Source: Halobaculum sp. XH14
GTDB taxonomy: Archaea; Halobacteriota; Halobacteria; Halobacteriales; Haloferacaceae
Reading direction: 5' to 3'
Length of the DNA stretch: 64,000 nt
Assembly (NCBI RefSeq): GCF_032116555.1
Contig: NZ_CP134949.1
Span: 1,860,001 to 1,924,000, forward strand
The position numbers were made by a program, and so were the translations under genes. Below the pieces are notes generated by a model. That model ran no database searches. It had not been told where the DNA came from and was given only the letters and a program-made list of their open reading frames with translations. Below are positions 52,118 to 60,721 of the stretch, in pieces (position 1 is the first letter of the stretch; each line of letters opens with the position of its first letter).

Positions 52118-53409
52118 CCCGCCACCTCCGTCGTGAACTCCGCGAGTCGGGCGGGCGGGCCGACGACGATGAGGTCGCTGCCCGCGTCGAGTCGGGCGTC
52201 GCCGTCGGGCGCGACGGTCCACCCCCCGTTCCGCCGGGTCGCAAGGACCGCGACGCCGTACGTGTCTCGCACCGAGGCCTCCCCGAGCGAGCTGCCGTCG
52301 AGCACGCTCCCCTCGCCGACGGTGAGGCGGCGGAACTGATCGCCGGCCCGCCGGAGCACCGAGACGAGTTCGAACTCCCGCCGCGTCCCCCGTGACCTGA
52401 CGATCAACCGTCTCGGCTCGGAACGGAGCACTGCGGTCGCGGACTGTCGGTCGAGCGCGACCGTCACCCGGCCGACCCCGCCGGTCGTCGTCGGCGATGC
52501 GGGAGGGGAACCCGACGGGGCCGTCCCGGTTTCTCCGTCGTCGGTGCCGCCGTCGGTCGCAGGAGTCCCGTCCCCGACCCCGTCGCTCCTGCTCCCGTTC
52601 ACCCGATGGCCGGCGGCGGCGCTCGTGTCGCCCTCGGGCGAGGAGCGGGCGGCGACGACGGAGCCCCGGTACTCGCCGCCGTCGGTCACGACCGTGACGG
52701 CCTCGCCCCGGGCCATCCCGGTCGGCACGAGTCCCGAGAACGACACGGCCCGTTTCCCCGGGGGGACGCGCTTCGAGACGCTCCCGACCGGCGGGGCGGC
52801 GGCGACGGTCGCGCGACCCCGCTCGTCGAGGCGAACGGTCGCGTCCGCGAGGTCGAACTCGGTGCGGAGTCGCGCGGTCACCCTCGATTCGAGTTCGACT
52901 ACCGGCAGTTCCGCCGGGAACGTGTCGGCGAACTCGCCGATCGACGCCCGGAGATCGGTCGGAAGCGAAGGGTAGCCCTCCATGTCGGCCACCTCGCCCG
53001 CGACGGTGACGCGAACCTGCCCGCGACCGCCGACCAGTTCGACGACGTCCGTGGAGATGGTCCGCTCGGTGAGCGCTCGCAAGGAGAGCCGCTTTGGCAC
53101 CGACGCGCCCATCGCGTCGCCCTTCGCGTGGGCGTACAGCGACAGCATCAGGATGACGACGATGCCGACCAGCAGCGCCGTCTCGTTCGCTGAACTGGCG
53201 ACGCTCTCGTCGGTGAGCGCGAGCAACCCGCCGTTGACCCCGGCGATGGCGAGCGCGAGGACCACCACGCCAAACCCCGGGATCGTCACCCCGGTGAAGT
53301 ACTTGAACGTGAACCCGAGCCCCCACGCGACGAGCGCCGGGATGATCCCCGTGAGCAGGCCGAGATAGACGCCCAGAAGGACCTGCACGGGGAACGATGG
53401 TGCCGGCAT
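52114..53409 (-). CDS. Membrane protein with RCK/TrkA-C-like domains (partner A)
   Basis: 431 residues. Hydrophobic segments at about 8-31, 43-62 and 75-93, followed by a soluble region (100-250), a low-complexity Asp/Gly/Thr linker (about 255-305) and a C-terminal TrkA-C-like unit (SVLDGSSLGEASVRDTYGVA, then GSDLIVVGP). It shares the layout of the next gene, so the two probably arose by duplication and form one complex. It is divergent from the K+ channel gene across 134 nt. Confidence 0.78.
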   Translation of the reverse strand: MPAPSFPVQVLLGVYLGLLTGIIPALVAWGLGFTFKYFTGVTIPGFGVVVLALAIAGVNGGLLALTDESVASSANETALLVGIVVILMLSLYAHAKGDAMGASVPKRLSLRALTERTISTDVVELVGGRGQVRVTVAGEVADMEGYPSLPTDLRASIGEFADTFPAELPVVELESRVTARLRTEFDLADATVRLDERGRATVAAAPPVGSVSKRVPPGKRAVSFSGLVPTGMARGEAVTVVTDGGEYRGSVVAARSSPEGDTSAAAGHRVNGSRSDGVGDGTPATDGGTDDGETGTAPSGSPPASPTTTGGVGRVTVALDRQSATAVLRSEPRRLIVRSRGTRREFELVSVLRRAGDQFRRLTVGEGSVLDGSSLGEASVRDTYGVAVLATRRNGGWTVAPDGDARLDAGSDLIVVGPPARLAEFTTEVAG

Positions 53410-53513
53410 ACTCGGGGGTGTTCGCGGGGGACCAAATCCCTACCGACACTCCGATCGCCTCCCGACCGGGGAGGCGGTGTCGCCGCCGGCCCCGCCGTTC
53501 CGAAGGGGCGAGG

Positions 53514-53520
53514 TTTAAAG
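53514..53520 (+). promoter_or_regulatory. TATA box of K+ channel gene
   Basis: The bases tttaaag are centred 27 nt upstream of ATG 53544, supporting that start and a leaderless mRNA. Confidence 0.65.
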
Positions 53521-53543
53521 CGTCGGCACCGGTCCATCGGGAC

Positions 53544-54743
53544 ATGGCGGAGTGGCGGGACCGGCTCGGCGGGCACGTGACGGTGATGCTCACCGGCGTG
53601 ACGGCGCTGCTGTCGGTCGGCATCGGCATCCTGAACATCACGACCCAGCCGAGCGGACCGCTCGTGGACGTGCTCCCGCCGACGGTCGTCCAGACGGCCG
53701 GCTTCACCGGCGCGCTGACCGGCTTTCTCCTGCTCGGGTCGGCGTACGGACTCCGTCGGGGCTACCGCGGCGCGTGGTACTCGACGATCCTGCTGTTGCC
53801 GCTCTCGGCGGCCCAGGGACTCTTGCAGGCGAGCGCGTACTCGTACCCGCTCGTCGGCCTCTCGCTGCTTTCGCTTCCGATCGTCGGGCTCAACCGTCGA
53901 CTGTTCGAGCGGGACGTCGACCTGAGCCTCACCCAGTGGGCGTCGCTCTCGGCGCTCGTCGGCGCGCTGGGCTACAGCACCGCCGGGACGTTCGCGCTAC
54001 GCGAGCAGTTCAACGGCGTGGACACGCTCCTCGACGCGCTGTACTTCTCCATCGTGACGGCGACGACGGTCGGCTACGGCGACGTGACCCCGGCCTCGGG
54101 GGCGGAGGGGCAACTCGCGAAGTGGTTCGCGCTCTCGGCGCTCGTGCTCAACGTCGCCGCCTTCGCCGTCGCGCTGGGGGTCCTCATCACGCCGGCCATC
54201 GAGGCACGACTCGCGACCGCACTCGGACGCATGACAGAGACAGACATCGACATCCTCGAACGGCACGTCCTCGTGCTCGGCCACGGGGAACTGACGGAAC
54301 CGATCGTCGAAGAACTCACCGAGGCGAACGTCGACTTCCTCGTCATCACGCCCGACGAGGACGTCGCGCGCGGCCTCCGCGAGCGCGAGTTGAACGTGTT
54401 GACCGCCGACCCCTCAGACGAGGGGACGCTCGAACGCGCGAAGGTCGGGGAGGCCCGCGCCGTGGTGACCGCGACGAACAACGACGCCGAGGACGCGCTC
54501 TCGATCCTGACGGCTCGACAGCTCAACCCCGAAGTCGCCATCGTCGCCGCCGCGAGCGACCGGGAGAACGTCAACAAGCTGAAGCGGGCCGGCGCGAACA
54601 CGGTCATCTCGCCCGCGAGCATCGGGGGACACCTGCTCGTCGAGTCGGCGCTCCAGCGCGGCGACTCGGAGGCGCTGGCGCGTGAACTCCTGGACCAACC
54701 GGACGAAGCGACCGAGGGTCCGGGCGGCGACGACGGGGAGTAG
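53544..54743 (+). CDS. Potassium channel with TrkA-N (RCK) domain
   Basis: 399 residues. Several hydrophobic segments (about 12-30, 50-70, 78-92, 100-116, 134-150) precede the pore: selectivity filter TVGYGD (175-180) and an inner helix (about 193-215). The cytoplasmic part begins at HVLVLGHGELTEPIV (241-255), a Rossmann RCK/TrkA-N domain with a GxGxxx loop, predicted to bind NAD(H) or another nucleotide and gate the pore. Extra N-terminal membrane segments before the pore distinguish it from a minimal two-TM MthK-like channel. The C-terminal tail is acidic. Confidence 0.9.
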   Translation: MAEWRDRLGGHVTVMLTGVTALLSVGIGILNITTQPSGPLVDVLPPTVVQTAGFTGALTGFLLLGSAYGLRRGYRGAWYSTILLLPLSAAQGLLQASAYSYPLVGLSLLSLPIVGLNRRLFERDVDLSLTQWASLSALVGALGYSTAGTFALREQFNGVDTLLDALYFSIVTATTVGYGDVTPASGAEGQLAKWFALSALVLNVAAFAVALGVLITPAIEARLATALGRMTETDIDILERHVLVLGHGELTEPIVEELTEANVDFLVITPDEDVARGLRERELNVLTADPSDEGTLERAKVGEARAVVTATNNDAEDALSILTARQLNPEVAIVAAASDRENVNKLKRAGANTVISPASIGGHLLVESALQRGDSEALARELLDQPDEATEGPGGDDGE

Positions 54744-54778
54744 GACGACCGCGGTGAGCGGGACGGCGGAACCGACTG

Positions 54779-55504
54779 CTACAGGCTAGCGACTGCCTCC
54801 AGCGTGAGCGCGATGGCGCGGCCCACGTTGTTCCTCGCCTTCTCCGGGAGTTCCTCGTCCGAGTCGGCCCCCTTCTGGGTGCCGGCGACGAGGTTGCCGT
54901 CCGCGGTACAGATCGCGCCGGCGTCCATCCCGCGGCGGCGTGCGAGCGAGAAGACCGCCGCCGCCTCCATCTCGATGGCGAGCAGGCCGGCCGCCTCCCA
55001 GTCCTCGACGTACTCGTCGGACTCGTTGTAGAACGCGTCGTCGGAGACGATCGGGCCGACGTGTACCTCCTCGCCGCTGGCCTCCGCGGCGTCGACGAGC
55101 GCGGTCAGCGTGTCGTAATCGGGGACGGCCGGGTAGGTCGCGGACTCGTAGCGCTTGCTCGTTCCCTCCTCCTTTGCCGCGCCGGTGGCGACGACCATGT
55201 CGCCGACCTCGACGTCCGTCTGGAGGCCGCCGCAGGTGCCGACGCGAATGACCGTCTCGACGCCGACGTTGGCGAGTTCCTCGATGGCGATCGCGGCGGA
55301 CGGACAGCCGATGCCGGTCGAGCAGATCGTGAGCGGCCGGCCGTCGTACTCGGCGTTGACGATGCGGTACTCGCGGTTCTCCGAGACGAGCTCCGCGTTC
55401 TCACACTGGTCCGCGATGCGGTCGACGCGGTCGGGGTTCCCCGGGATGAGCGCGACGTCGTGGACGTCGCCCTCCTCGACGAGGAGATGGGGCTGTTTTG
55501 CCAT
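54779..55504 (-). CDS. udp: Nucleoside phosphorylase, uridine phosphorylase type
   Basis: 241 residues. Family motifs: LIPGNPDRVDRI, CSTGIGCPSAAIAIEELA (phosphate site), IRVGTCGGLQ and AIEMEAAAVFSLA near the C-terminus. Cleaves a nucleoside with phosphate to base and sugar-1-phosphate for salvage. Whether uridine or a purine nucleoside is preferred cannot be decided by eye. A T-rich ctttttg box about 27 nt upstream on the minus strand fits a separate promoter. Confidence 0.9.
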   Translation of the reverse strand: MAKQPHLLVEEGDVHDVALIPGNPDRVDRIADQCENAELVSENREYRIVNAEYDGRPLTICSTGIGCPSAAIAIEELANVGVETVIRVGTCGGLQTDVEVGDMVVATGAAKEEGTSKRYESATYPAVPDYDTLTALVDAAEASGEEVHVGPIVSDDAFYNESDEYVEDWEAAGLLAIEMEAAAVFSLARRRGMDAGAICTADGNLVAGTQKGADSDEELPEKARNNVGRAIALTLEAVASL

Positions 55505-55595
55505 ACCGACAGGTCCGGCGGTCGGGGCAAAAAGACCGCGGATGGCCGGCGAGTGACGCGAGCAAACTCGGAAATCGGCAGGAGGGAGCAGCTCG

Positions 55596-58157
55596 TTACA
55601 GGTCGCCCGGCTCGGTGAACACGTCGTCCAGGTCGACCTGCGGGTCGCGGCGTCCGTCGGCCTTCGCCGGCTGGGAGTCGGGCTCGGGGGCTGCCGCCCG
55701 TGCCCGTTCCTTCAGCCGCTCGTGGGTGTCGACCGTCGGAGCGTCCGCGCGCGGCTCGATCTGGACGTAGCTCCCGTCGGGACACATCGCCCAGCGCCGG
55801 CGGTTGTCGCCGAGCATCGTGCCGAGGACGGTCGCCAGTTCGGCCCGGACCTCGTGATCCTCGACGGGGACGACCGCCTCGACGCGCCGGTCGAGGTTCC
55901 GGGTCATCGCGTCGGCCGAGCCGAGGAAGTACGCCGGCTCGCCCTCCCCGTCGCCGTTGGCGAAGTAGAGGATCCGCGAGTGTTCGAGGAACCGGCCGAC
56001 GACGCTGTGGACGCGGACCGTCTCCGAGAGGCCCTCGACGCCCGGCCGGAGCCGACAGATGCCCCGGACGATCAGGTCGATTTCGACCCCGGCGCGCGAG
56101 GCCTCGTACAGTTCGCGGACGATTCCGGGGTCCTCGAGCGCGTTCATCTTCATGACGATCCGTGCGTCGCCGCCCTCGGCCGCGACGGCGGCTTCGGTCC
56201 TGATCAGGTCCGTCAGACCGTCACGGAGGTTCTCGGGCGCGACCAGCAGCCGGTCGTACTCGCGTTGCCGCGCGTGGCTGGTGAAGGAGTTGAACAGCTT
56301 GACGAGGTCGCCGCCGATCTGCTCGTCGGCGGTCAACAGCCCGAGATCGACGTACTCCTTGGCCGTCTCGGAGTGGTAGTTACCCGTGCCGACGTGCGAG
56401 TACGTCTCCACCTCGCCCGACTCCTCCCGCACGACGAGCGCGACCTTCGAGTGGGTCTTCAGTCCGATCGTGCCGTACGCGACGTGGATGCCCTCCTCCT
56501 CGAGGCGCTTGACCCAGCGGAGGTTGTTCTCCTCGTCGAAGCGCGCCTTCAGTTCGACCATCACCGCGACCTGCTTGCCGTTCTTGGCCGCGTCGATGAG
56601 GCTCGCCACGACCTTCGAGTCCGGCGCGGTGCGATAGATCGCGGCCTTGATCGCGAGCACGCTCGGGTCGTGGGCGGCGGCGTCGAGGAACGTCTGGACC
56701 GTGCCCGAGAACGAGTGGTACGGGTGGTGGACGAGGATGTCGTCGTCGGTCACGGTCCGGAACAGGTCCTCCGGGTGGTCGGCGTCGATGCCCTCGAACC
56801 GGGGATGTCGCTGGGGCGTCCAGGGGTCACGCTTCAGCGCCGACCGATCGAGGTCCTGGAGCGCGCCGAACCCGTCCAGCGCGAACGGTTCCGGGCGCTC
56901 GAACGTCTCCCGCTCGCCCACGTCGAGATGCTCCACCAGGAGCTCCCGGACCGTCTCGGGCGTGTCCGCCGCGACCTCGACCCTGACCACCGTCGCGAAC
57001 CGGCGCTGGCGGAGCACGTCCTCGATCATCTCGATGAGCCCCTCCGCGACCTCCTCGTTCCGGCGGACCTCGGCGTTTCGCGTGACGCGGAACGTGGAGC
57101 TGTGGAGGACTTCCACCTCGGGGAACAGCGTGTCGAGGTTCGCCTCGATCAGCCGCTCCAGCGGGAGGAACCGTGCCGTCCCGTCGTCGACGGCGGACTC
57201 GTCGCTGGTGGTCGAGGACCCGTCTGTGTCGCCCCCGTCGCTCGCGCCCACGGTGACCTGATCCACGCGGATCAGCCGCGGCCGGTTCTGGGGCACCTTG
57301 ATCCGTGAGAACCGCTCCTCGCCCTCCTCGTCCCTGGTTACCACGGCCACGGACAGCGAGAGGTTCGAGATGAACGGGAACGGGTGTGCCGGATCGAACG
57401 TCAGCGGCGTCAGCGTCGGCATCACCTGTCGCTCGAAGTGGTCCCGGAGTGCCCCGCGCTCGTCGTCGGTCAGGTCCGCCCAGGACTCGATCTCGATGCC
57501 CGCCTCGCGCAGCGCCGGCCCGACCTGGTTTTGGTAGCAGCGCGACTGCCGCTCGAAGATGTCGCGCGCGTGTTCGAGCACCGCCTCCCACTGCTCCCGG
57601 GGGGTCCGACCGTCGGGGGTCGACTCGGTGACGCCGGCGGCGAGTTGCTGTTTCAGCCCGCCGACCCGCTTCATGAAGAACTCGTCCAGGTTCCGGGTCG
57701 TGATCCCGAGAAAGCGCATCCGATCGAGCAGCGGGGTTCGCTCGTCCTCGGCCTCGTGGAGGACGCGCCGCTGGAAGGAGAGCTCGCTCAGTTCGCGGCT
57801 CAACTGGAACGCCGGATCGGTCGGGTCAGGCTCGGCCTCCCCAGCGCCGTCGACGATGATCGGCGGGGTCTCCGCGCCGAACCGCCCCCAGAGGACGGAT
57901 GGCTCCCCCGGCGACGACGGCGCCGGTACCCAGGGTCTCGGCGGGCCGTTTCCGTCGGGTTCCGGGTCGAACGACTCGACCGACTCCGACCGCCCGGCCG
58001 ACGAACGGTCCTCTCGGCCCTCGCCGTCGCCATCCCGATCGACGCCGTCGTCGCCATGCCCGGGCGGCGCATCGGCCGCCCCCGACGAACGATCGGCCGC
58101 CGCGGTGGACTCGTGGGGCGCCTCCTCGGCCACGACGGTCTCGTCACCGTCCGTCAT
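55596..58157 (-). CDS. ppk1: Polyphosphate kinase 1 with acidic N-terminal extension
   Basis: 853 residues; bacterial Ppk1 is about 690. The core starts near residue 115 (FQLSRELSELSFQRRVL). The two catalytic-His regions are present: KTHSKVALVVREE and VVGRFLEHSRILYF, with SHVGTGNYHSETAKEY between them. The enzyme makes inorganic polyphosphate from ATP, reversibly. The first ~110 residues and a short inner stretch (about 300-320) are Asp/Ser/Gly-rich and probably disordered. The start overlaps the phosphatase gene by 14 nt, so the two are co-translated. Ppk1 is uncommon in archaea. Confidence 0.93.
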   Translation of the reverse strand: MTDGDETVVAEEAPHESTAAADRSSGAADAPPGHGDDGVDRDGDGEGREDRSSAGRSESVESFDPEPDGNGPPRPWVPAPSSPGEPSVLWGRFGAETPPIIVDGAGEAEPDPTDPAFQLSRELSELSFQRRVLHEAEDERTPLLDRMRFLGITTRNLDEFFMKRVGGLKQQLAAGVTESTPDGRTPREQWEAVLEHARDIFERQSRCYQNQVGPALREAGIEIESWADLTDDERGALRDHFERQVMPTLTPLTFDPAHPFPFISNLSLSVAVVTRDEEGEERFSRIKVPQNRPRLIRVDQVTVGASDGGDTDGSSTTSDESAVDDGTARFLPLERLIEANLDTLFPEVEVLHSSTFRVTRNAEVRRNEEVAEGLIEMIEDVLRQRRFATVVRVEVAADTPETVRELLVEHLDVGERETFERPEPFALDGFGALQDLDRSALKRDPWTPQRHPRFEGIDADHPEDLFRTVTDDDILVHHPYHSFSGTVQTFLDAAAHDPSVLAIKAAIYRTAPDSKVVASLIDAAKNGKQVAVMVELKARFDEENNLRWVKRLEEEGIHVAYGTIGLKTHSKVALVVREESGEVETYSHVGTGNYHSETAKEYVDLGLLTADEQIGGDLVKLFNSFTSHARQREYDRLLVAPENLRDGLTDLIRTEAAVAAEGGDARIVMKMNALEDPGIVRELYEASRAGVEIDLIVRGICRLRPGVEGLSETVRVHSVVGRFLEHSRILYFANGDGEGEPAYFLGSADAMTRNLDRRVEAVVPVEDHEVRAELATVLGTMLGDNRRRWAMCPDGSYVQIEPRADAPTVDTHERLKERARAAAPEPDSQPAKADGRRDPQVDLDDVFTEPGDL

Positions 58158-58926
58158 CGTGGGTCACCGCCCGGCTCAGTCCGCATGCGTTCTCCGGGCC
58201 GGCGGCCCCGGGGTCGTCGACGGGCGGTGAGAGCACCTTCGCGTCGGCGCGCGCCCGGGCTGGCTCGTCCGAGTCGACCGAGACGAAGCGGTCGCGCCGG
58301 AGGTCGTAGGCGGTCAGCTCCCCGCCGTAGACGCAGCCGGTGTCGAGCCCCACGGCGTGCTCGCGGACGACGGGTCGATCCAGGACGGTGTGACCGAAGA
58401 AGACGCGCCGGGGGCCCTCGTACCGTTCCCACCAGTAGGGGCGGTCGCCGTAGCTCCCGTCCGGGACGAGCGAGCGGGTCGTCTGGAGAGTCTCGACGGC
58501 GTGCTCGGCGAGCGTGATCCGGGGGTCGACGCCGCCGTGAACGACGAGGCCGGCCCGGACCTCCCCGGTCGCTTCCCACGAGATCGCGACCGGGAGGGAG
58601 GCGAGCCAGTCGAGGTCGTCGTCCGCGAGGTCCGGGAGCGATTCCTCGCCCCGCACCAGCTTCTCCTCGTTGTTGCCCCGGACCGACAGCACGTTGTCGG
58701 CCGCGCGGACCCGATCGACCACGCCTTCGCTGTCGGGACCCTTGCGGACGAGGTCGCCGACGACGATGACGAGGTCGTCGTCGGTGACACCCAACTCGGC
58801 GAGCAGCCGGTCGAACGCCCCGGGACAGCCGTGGACGTCGCCGACGACGTACACGCCGGCCCAGTCGTCGAGCGCCACGCGGCGATGCGGCGGGTCGAGT
58901 TCGGACCCCGGCGTCGGCGCTGTCAT
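58144..58926 (-). CDS. Metallophosphoesterase, PrpE/ApaH-like
   Basis: 260 residues from ATG 58926 (the TTG at 58938 is less likely). Metallophosphatase motifs: VGDVHGCPGAF (D34, H36), VVGDLVRKGPDS (D62), VRGNNEEKL (N89) and VVHGGVDPR. The family includes symmetrical Ap4A hydrolases and protein Ser/Thr phosphatases. It is upstream of and overlaps ppk1, which suggests a role in polyphosphate or nucleotide-polyphosphate balance, an inference from context only. Confidence 0.87.
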   Translation of the reverse strand: MTAPTPGSELDPPHRRVALDDWAGVYVVGDVHGCPGAFDRLLAELGVTDDDLVIVVGDLVRKGPDSEGVVDRVRAADNVLSVRGNNEEKLVRGEESLPDLADDDLDWLASLPVAISWEATGEVRAGLVVHGGVDPRITLAEHAVETLQTTRSLVPDGSYGDRPYWWERYEGPRRVFFGHTVLDRPVVREHAVGLDTGCVYGGELTAYDLRRDRFVSVDSDEPARARADAKVLSPPVDDPGAAGPENACGLSRAVTHDDGR

Positions 58927-59079
58927 CGGAGGGAGCAAGACCCTACCGCCGGAAAAGGGGTGCTATGGGGACTATTGTGTGATCGATTGACATGGCTTCG
59001 GGGCTATGACCCGAGCGGTTCCCCCGACGGGCGGGCCACGAGCGCAACCCCTTTGCCGAGGTCGGCCGAACGCGCCGAC

Positions 59080-59973
59080 ATGAGCGCGCTGGCCGACGAC
59101 GAACTCGAGAAGTACCGCGAGGCGGGCGAGATACTCACGACGGTGATGACCGAAACGAGGGAGCTGGTCGAACCCGGCGCGACCCACCTCGAGGTGGCCG
59201 AGTACGCGGAAGAGCGCATCCGGGAGGAGGGCGCGGGCATCGCCTTCCCGGTCAACATCTCCGTGAACGAGGAGGCCAGCCACGCGACGCCGAGCCGCGA
59301 CGACGGGACGGAGTTCGGCGAGGACGTCGTCTGTCTCGACGTCGGCGTCCACGTCGACGGTTACATCGCCGATTCGGCGGTGACGGTGGACCTCGCGGGC
59401 GAGGTCGAGTTGGTCGAGGCCGCCGAGGAGGCGCTCGCGGCCGCAGTCGAGGCCGCCGGGCCGGGCGTTCCGGTCGGCGAGATCGGCGAGGAGATCGAAT
59501 CCGTGATCGACGCGTACGGCTACACGCCGGTCTACAACCTGTCCGGCCACGGCGTCCAGCGGTTCGACGCACACACCGGCCCGAACGTTCCGAACCGGGG
59601 CGTCGACCGCTCCGTGGAACTCGAACCCGGACAGGTCGTCGCCATCGAGCCGTTCGCCACGGACGGCCGCGGGAAGGTCGGCGAGGGCAACGAGGAGGAA
59701 ATCTTCGAGCTGACGAACGACCGGTCCGTGCGGAACCGCGCCGCGCGGCAGACGCTGGAGGAGGTCCGCGAGTTCGACGGCCTCCCCTTCGCCGCGCGCT
59801 GGCTGGAGTCCTCGCGCTCGGAGATGGCGCTTCGCCGCCTGAAGACGAACGGCGTCGTGAAGGGGTACCCGGTGCTGAAAGAGGAGGACGGAAAGCTCGT
59901 CAGCCAGGCCGAACACACCCTCGTCGTCACCGAGGACGGCATCGAGGTCACGACCGCTGGGCTGTTCGAGTAG
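59080..59973 (+). CDS. map: Methionine aminopeptidase, type II
   Basis: 297 residues from ATG 59080. The five-ligand dinuclear metal site is visible: D87 in CLDVGVHVDG, D98 in IADSAVTVDL, H157 in LSGHGVQR, E190 in VAIEPFATDG and a Glu in SQAEHTLVV. H68 in EEASHATP is the substrate His. The insertion of about 60 residues between the fourth and fifth ligands marks the type II (archaeal/eukaryotic) enzyme. Removes the initiator Met from nascent proteins. Divergent from the phosphatase gene by 153 nt. Confidence 0.95.
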   Translation: MSALADDELEKYREAGEILTTVMTETRELVEPGATHLEVAEYAEERIREEGAGIAFPVNISVNEEASHATPSRDDGTEFGEDVVCLDVGVHVDGYIADSAVTVDLAGEVELVEAAEEALAAAVEAAGPGVPVGEIGEEIESVIDAYGYTPVYNLSGHGVQRFDAHTGPNVPNRGVDRSVELEPGQVVAIEPFATDGRGKVGEGNEEEIFELTNDRSVRNRAARQTLEEVREFDGLPFAARWLESSRSEMALRRLKTNGVVKGYPVLKEEDGKLVSQAEHTLVVTEDGIEVTTAGLFE

Positions 59974-60086
59974 CCCGGCCGTTCGACCGATACCCGGATC
60001 CCTCGATCCGACCCGAGGTGGCGGAAAACGGGTACCTCGTCACCGGAGCGCGGGGGTTGAAGACCCGCGCTCCCCTCGCCGGTCGT

Positions 60087-60632
60087 ATGGATCAGGTGTT
60101 CGCCCCCTGGCGCATCGACTGGGTCGAACGCGAGGACCGCGACGGCGGCATCGACGGCTGCCCGTTCTGCGTGCTGCCCGAGCGGGACGCGGACCGGGAG
60201 TCGCGCATCGTCGCCCGCTCGTCCCGGTCGTTCGTCATCCTCAACAACTACCCGTACAACCCCGGCCACGCGATGGTCATCCCGTACGACCACGAGGGCG
60301 ACTACGCCGGACTCGGCGAGGCCGACCTGCTCGATCACGCCTGCATGAAACAGCGGACGTTCGAGGCGCTCCGCGTCGCGCTCGGTCCGGACGGCTTCAA
60401 CGCCGGGATGAACCACGGCGGCGCGGCCGCGGGCGGGTCCATCGACGACCACGTCCACACCCACGTCGTCCCGCGCTGGGGCGGCGACACGAACTTCATG
60501 CCGGTCGTCTCGGACACGAAGGTGATCGTCGAGGCGCTCGATGACACCTGGGAGCGCGTGCACGACGCCTTCGCGGAACTCGAGGGGGCGACCGTCGAGG
60601 GCGAGGACGACGCGGTTCGCTTCGCCGACTGA
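60087..60632 (+). CDS. HIT-family protein
   Basis: 181 residues from ATG 60087. The histidine triad is H122-x-H124-x-H126 in DDHVHTHVVPRW, with a CPFC zinc-like motif at 25-28 and the strand LNNYPYNPGHAMVIPY. Such proteins hydrolyse or transfer nucleotidyl groups, often Ap4A or adenosine phosphoramidates. Length and the CPFC motif resemble Ap4A phosphorylase-like archaeal HIT proteins. Downstream of map, 113 nt apart, same strand. Confidence 0.9.
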   Translation: MDQVFAPWRIDWVEREDRDGGIDGCPFCVLPERDADRESRIVARSSRSFVILNNYPYNPGHAMVIPYDHEGDYAGLGEADLLDHACMKQRTFEALRVALGPDGFNAGMNHGGAAAGGSIDDHVHTHVVPRWGGDTNFMPVVSDTKVIVEALDDTWERVHDAFAELEGATVEGEDDAVRFAD

Positions 60633-60691
60633 GCCCGGCACGCCCGTCTCGGACGCCGAGCCGCTGGGATCCGGGGCCGGGGAGCCCAACG

Positions 60692-60698
60692 ATTTTAC
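60692..60698 (+). promoter_or_regulatory. Predicted TATA box of the winged-helix gene
   Basis: The bases attttac are centred 27 nt upstream of ATG 60722. Confidence 0.5.
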
Positions 60699-60721
60699 CG
60701 TCCGACGAGAAAGCCCCGCCC

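Noticed and set aside
53397-53543. N-terminal extension of the K+ channel
   Set aside because: The extra frame precedes the TATA box at 53514-53520 and has no hydrophobic or conserved residues; ATG 53544 is the start.
55722-57308. 528-residue plus-strand frame inside ppk1
   Set aside because: Mirror of the ppk1 gene; no motif or start signal of its own.
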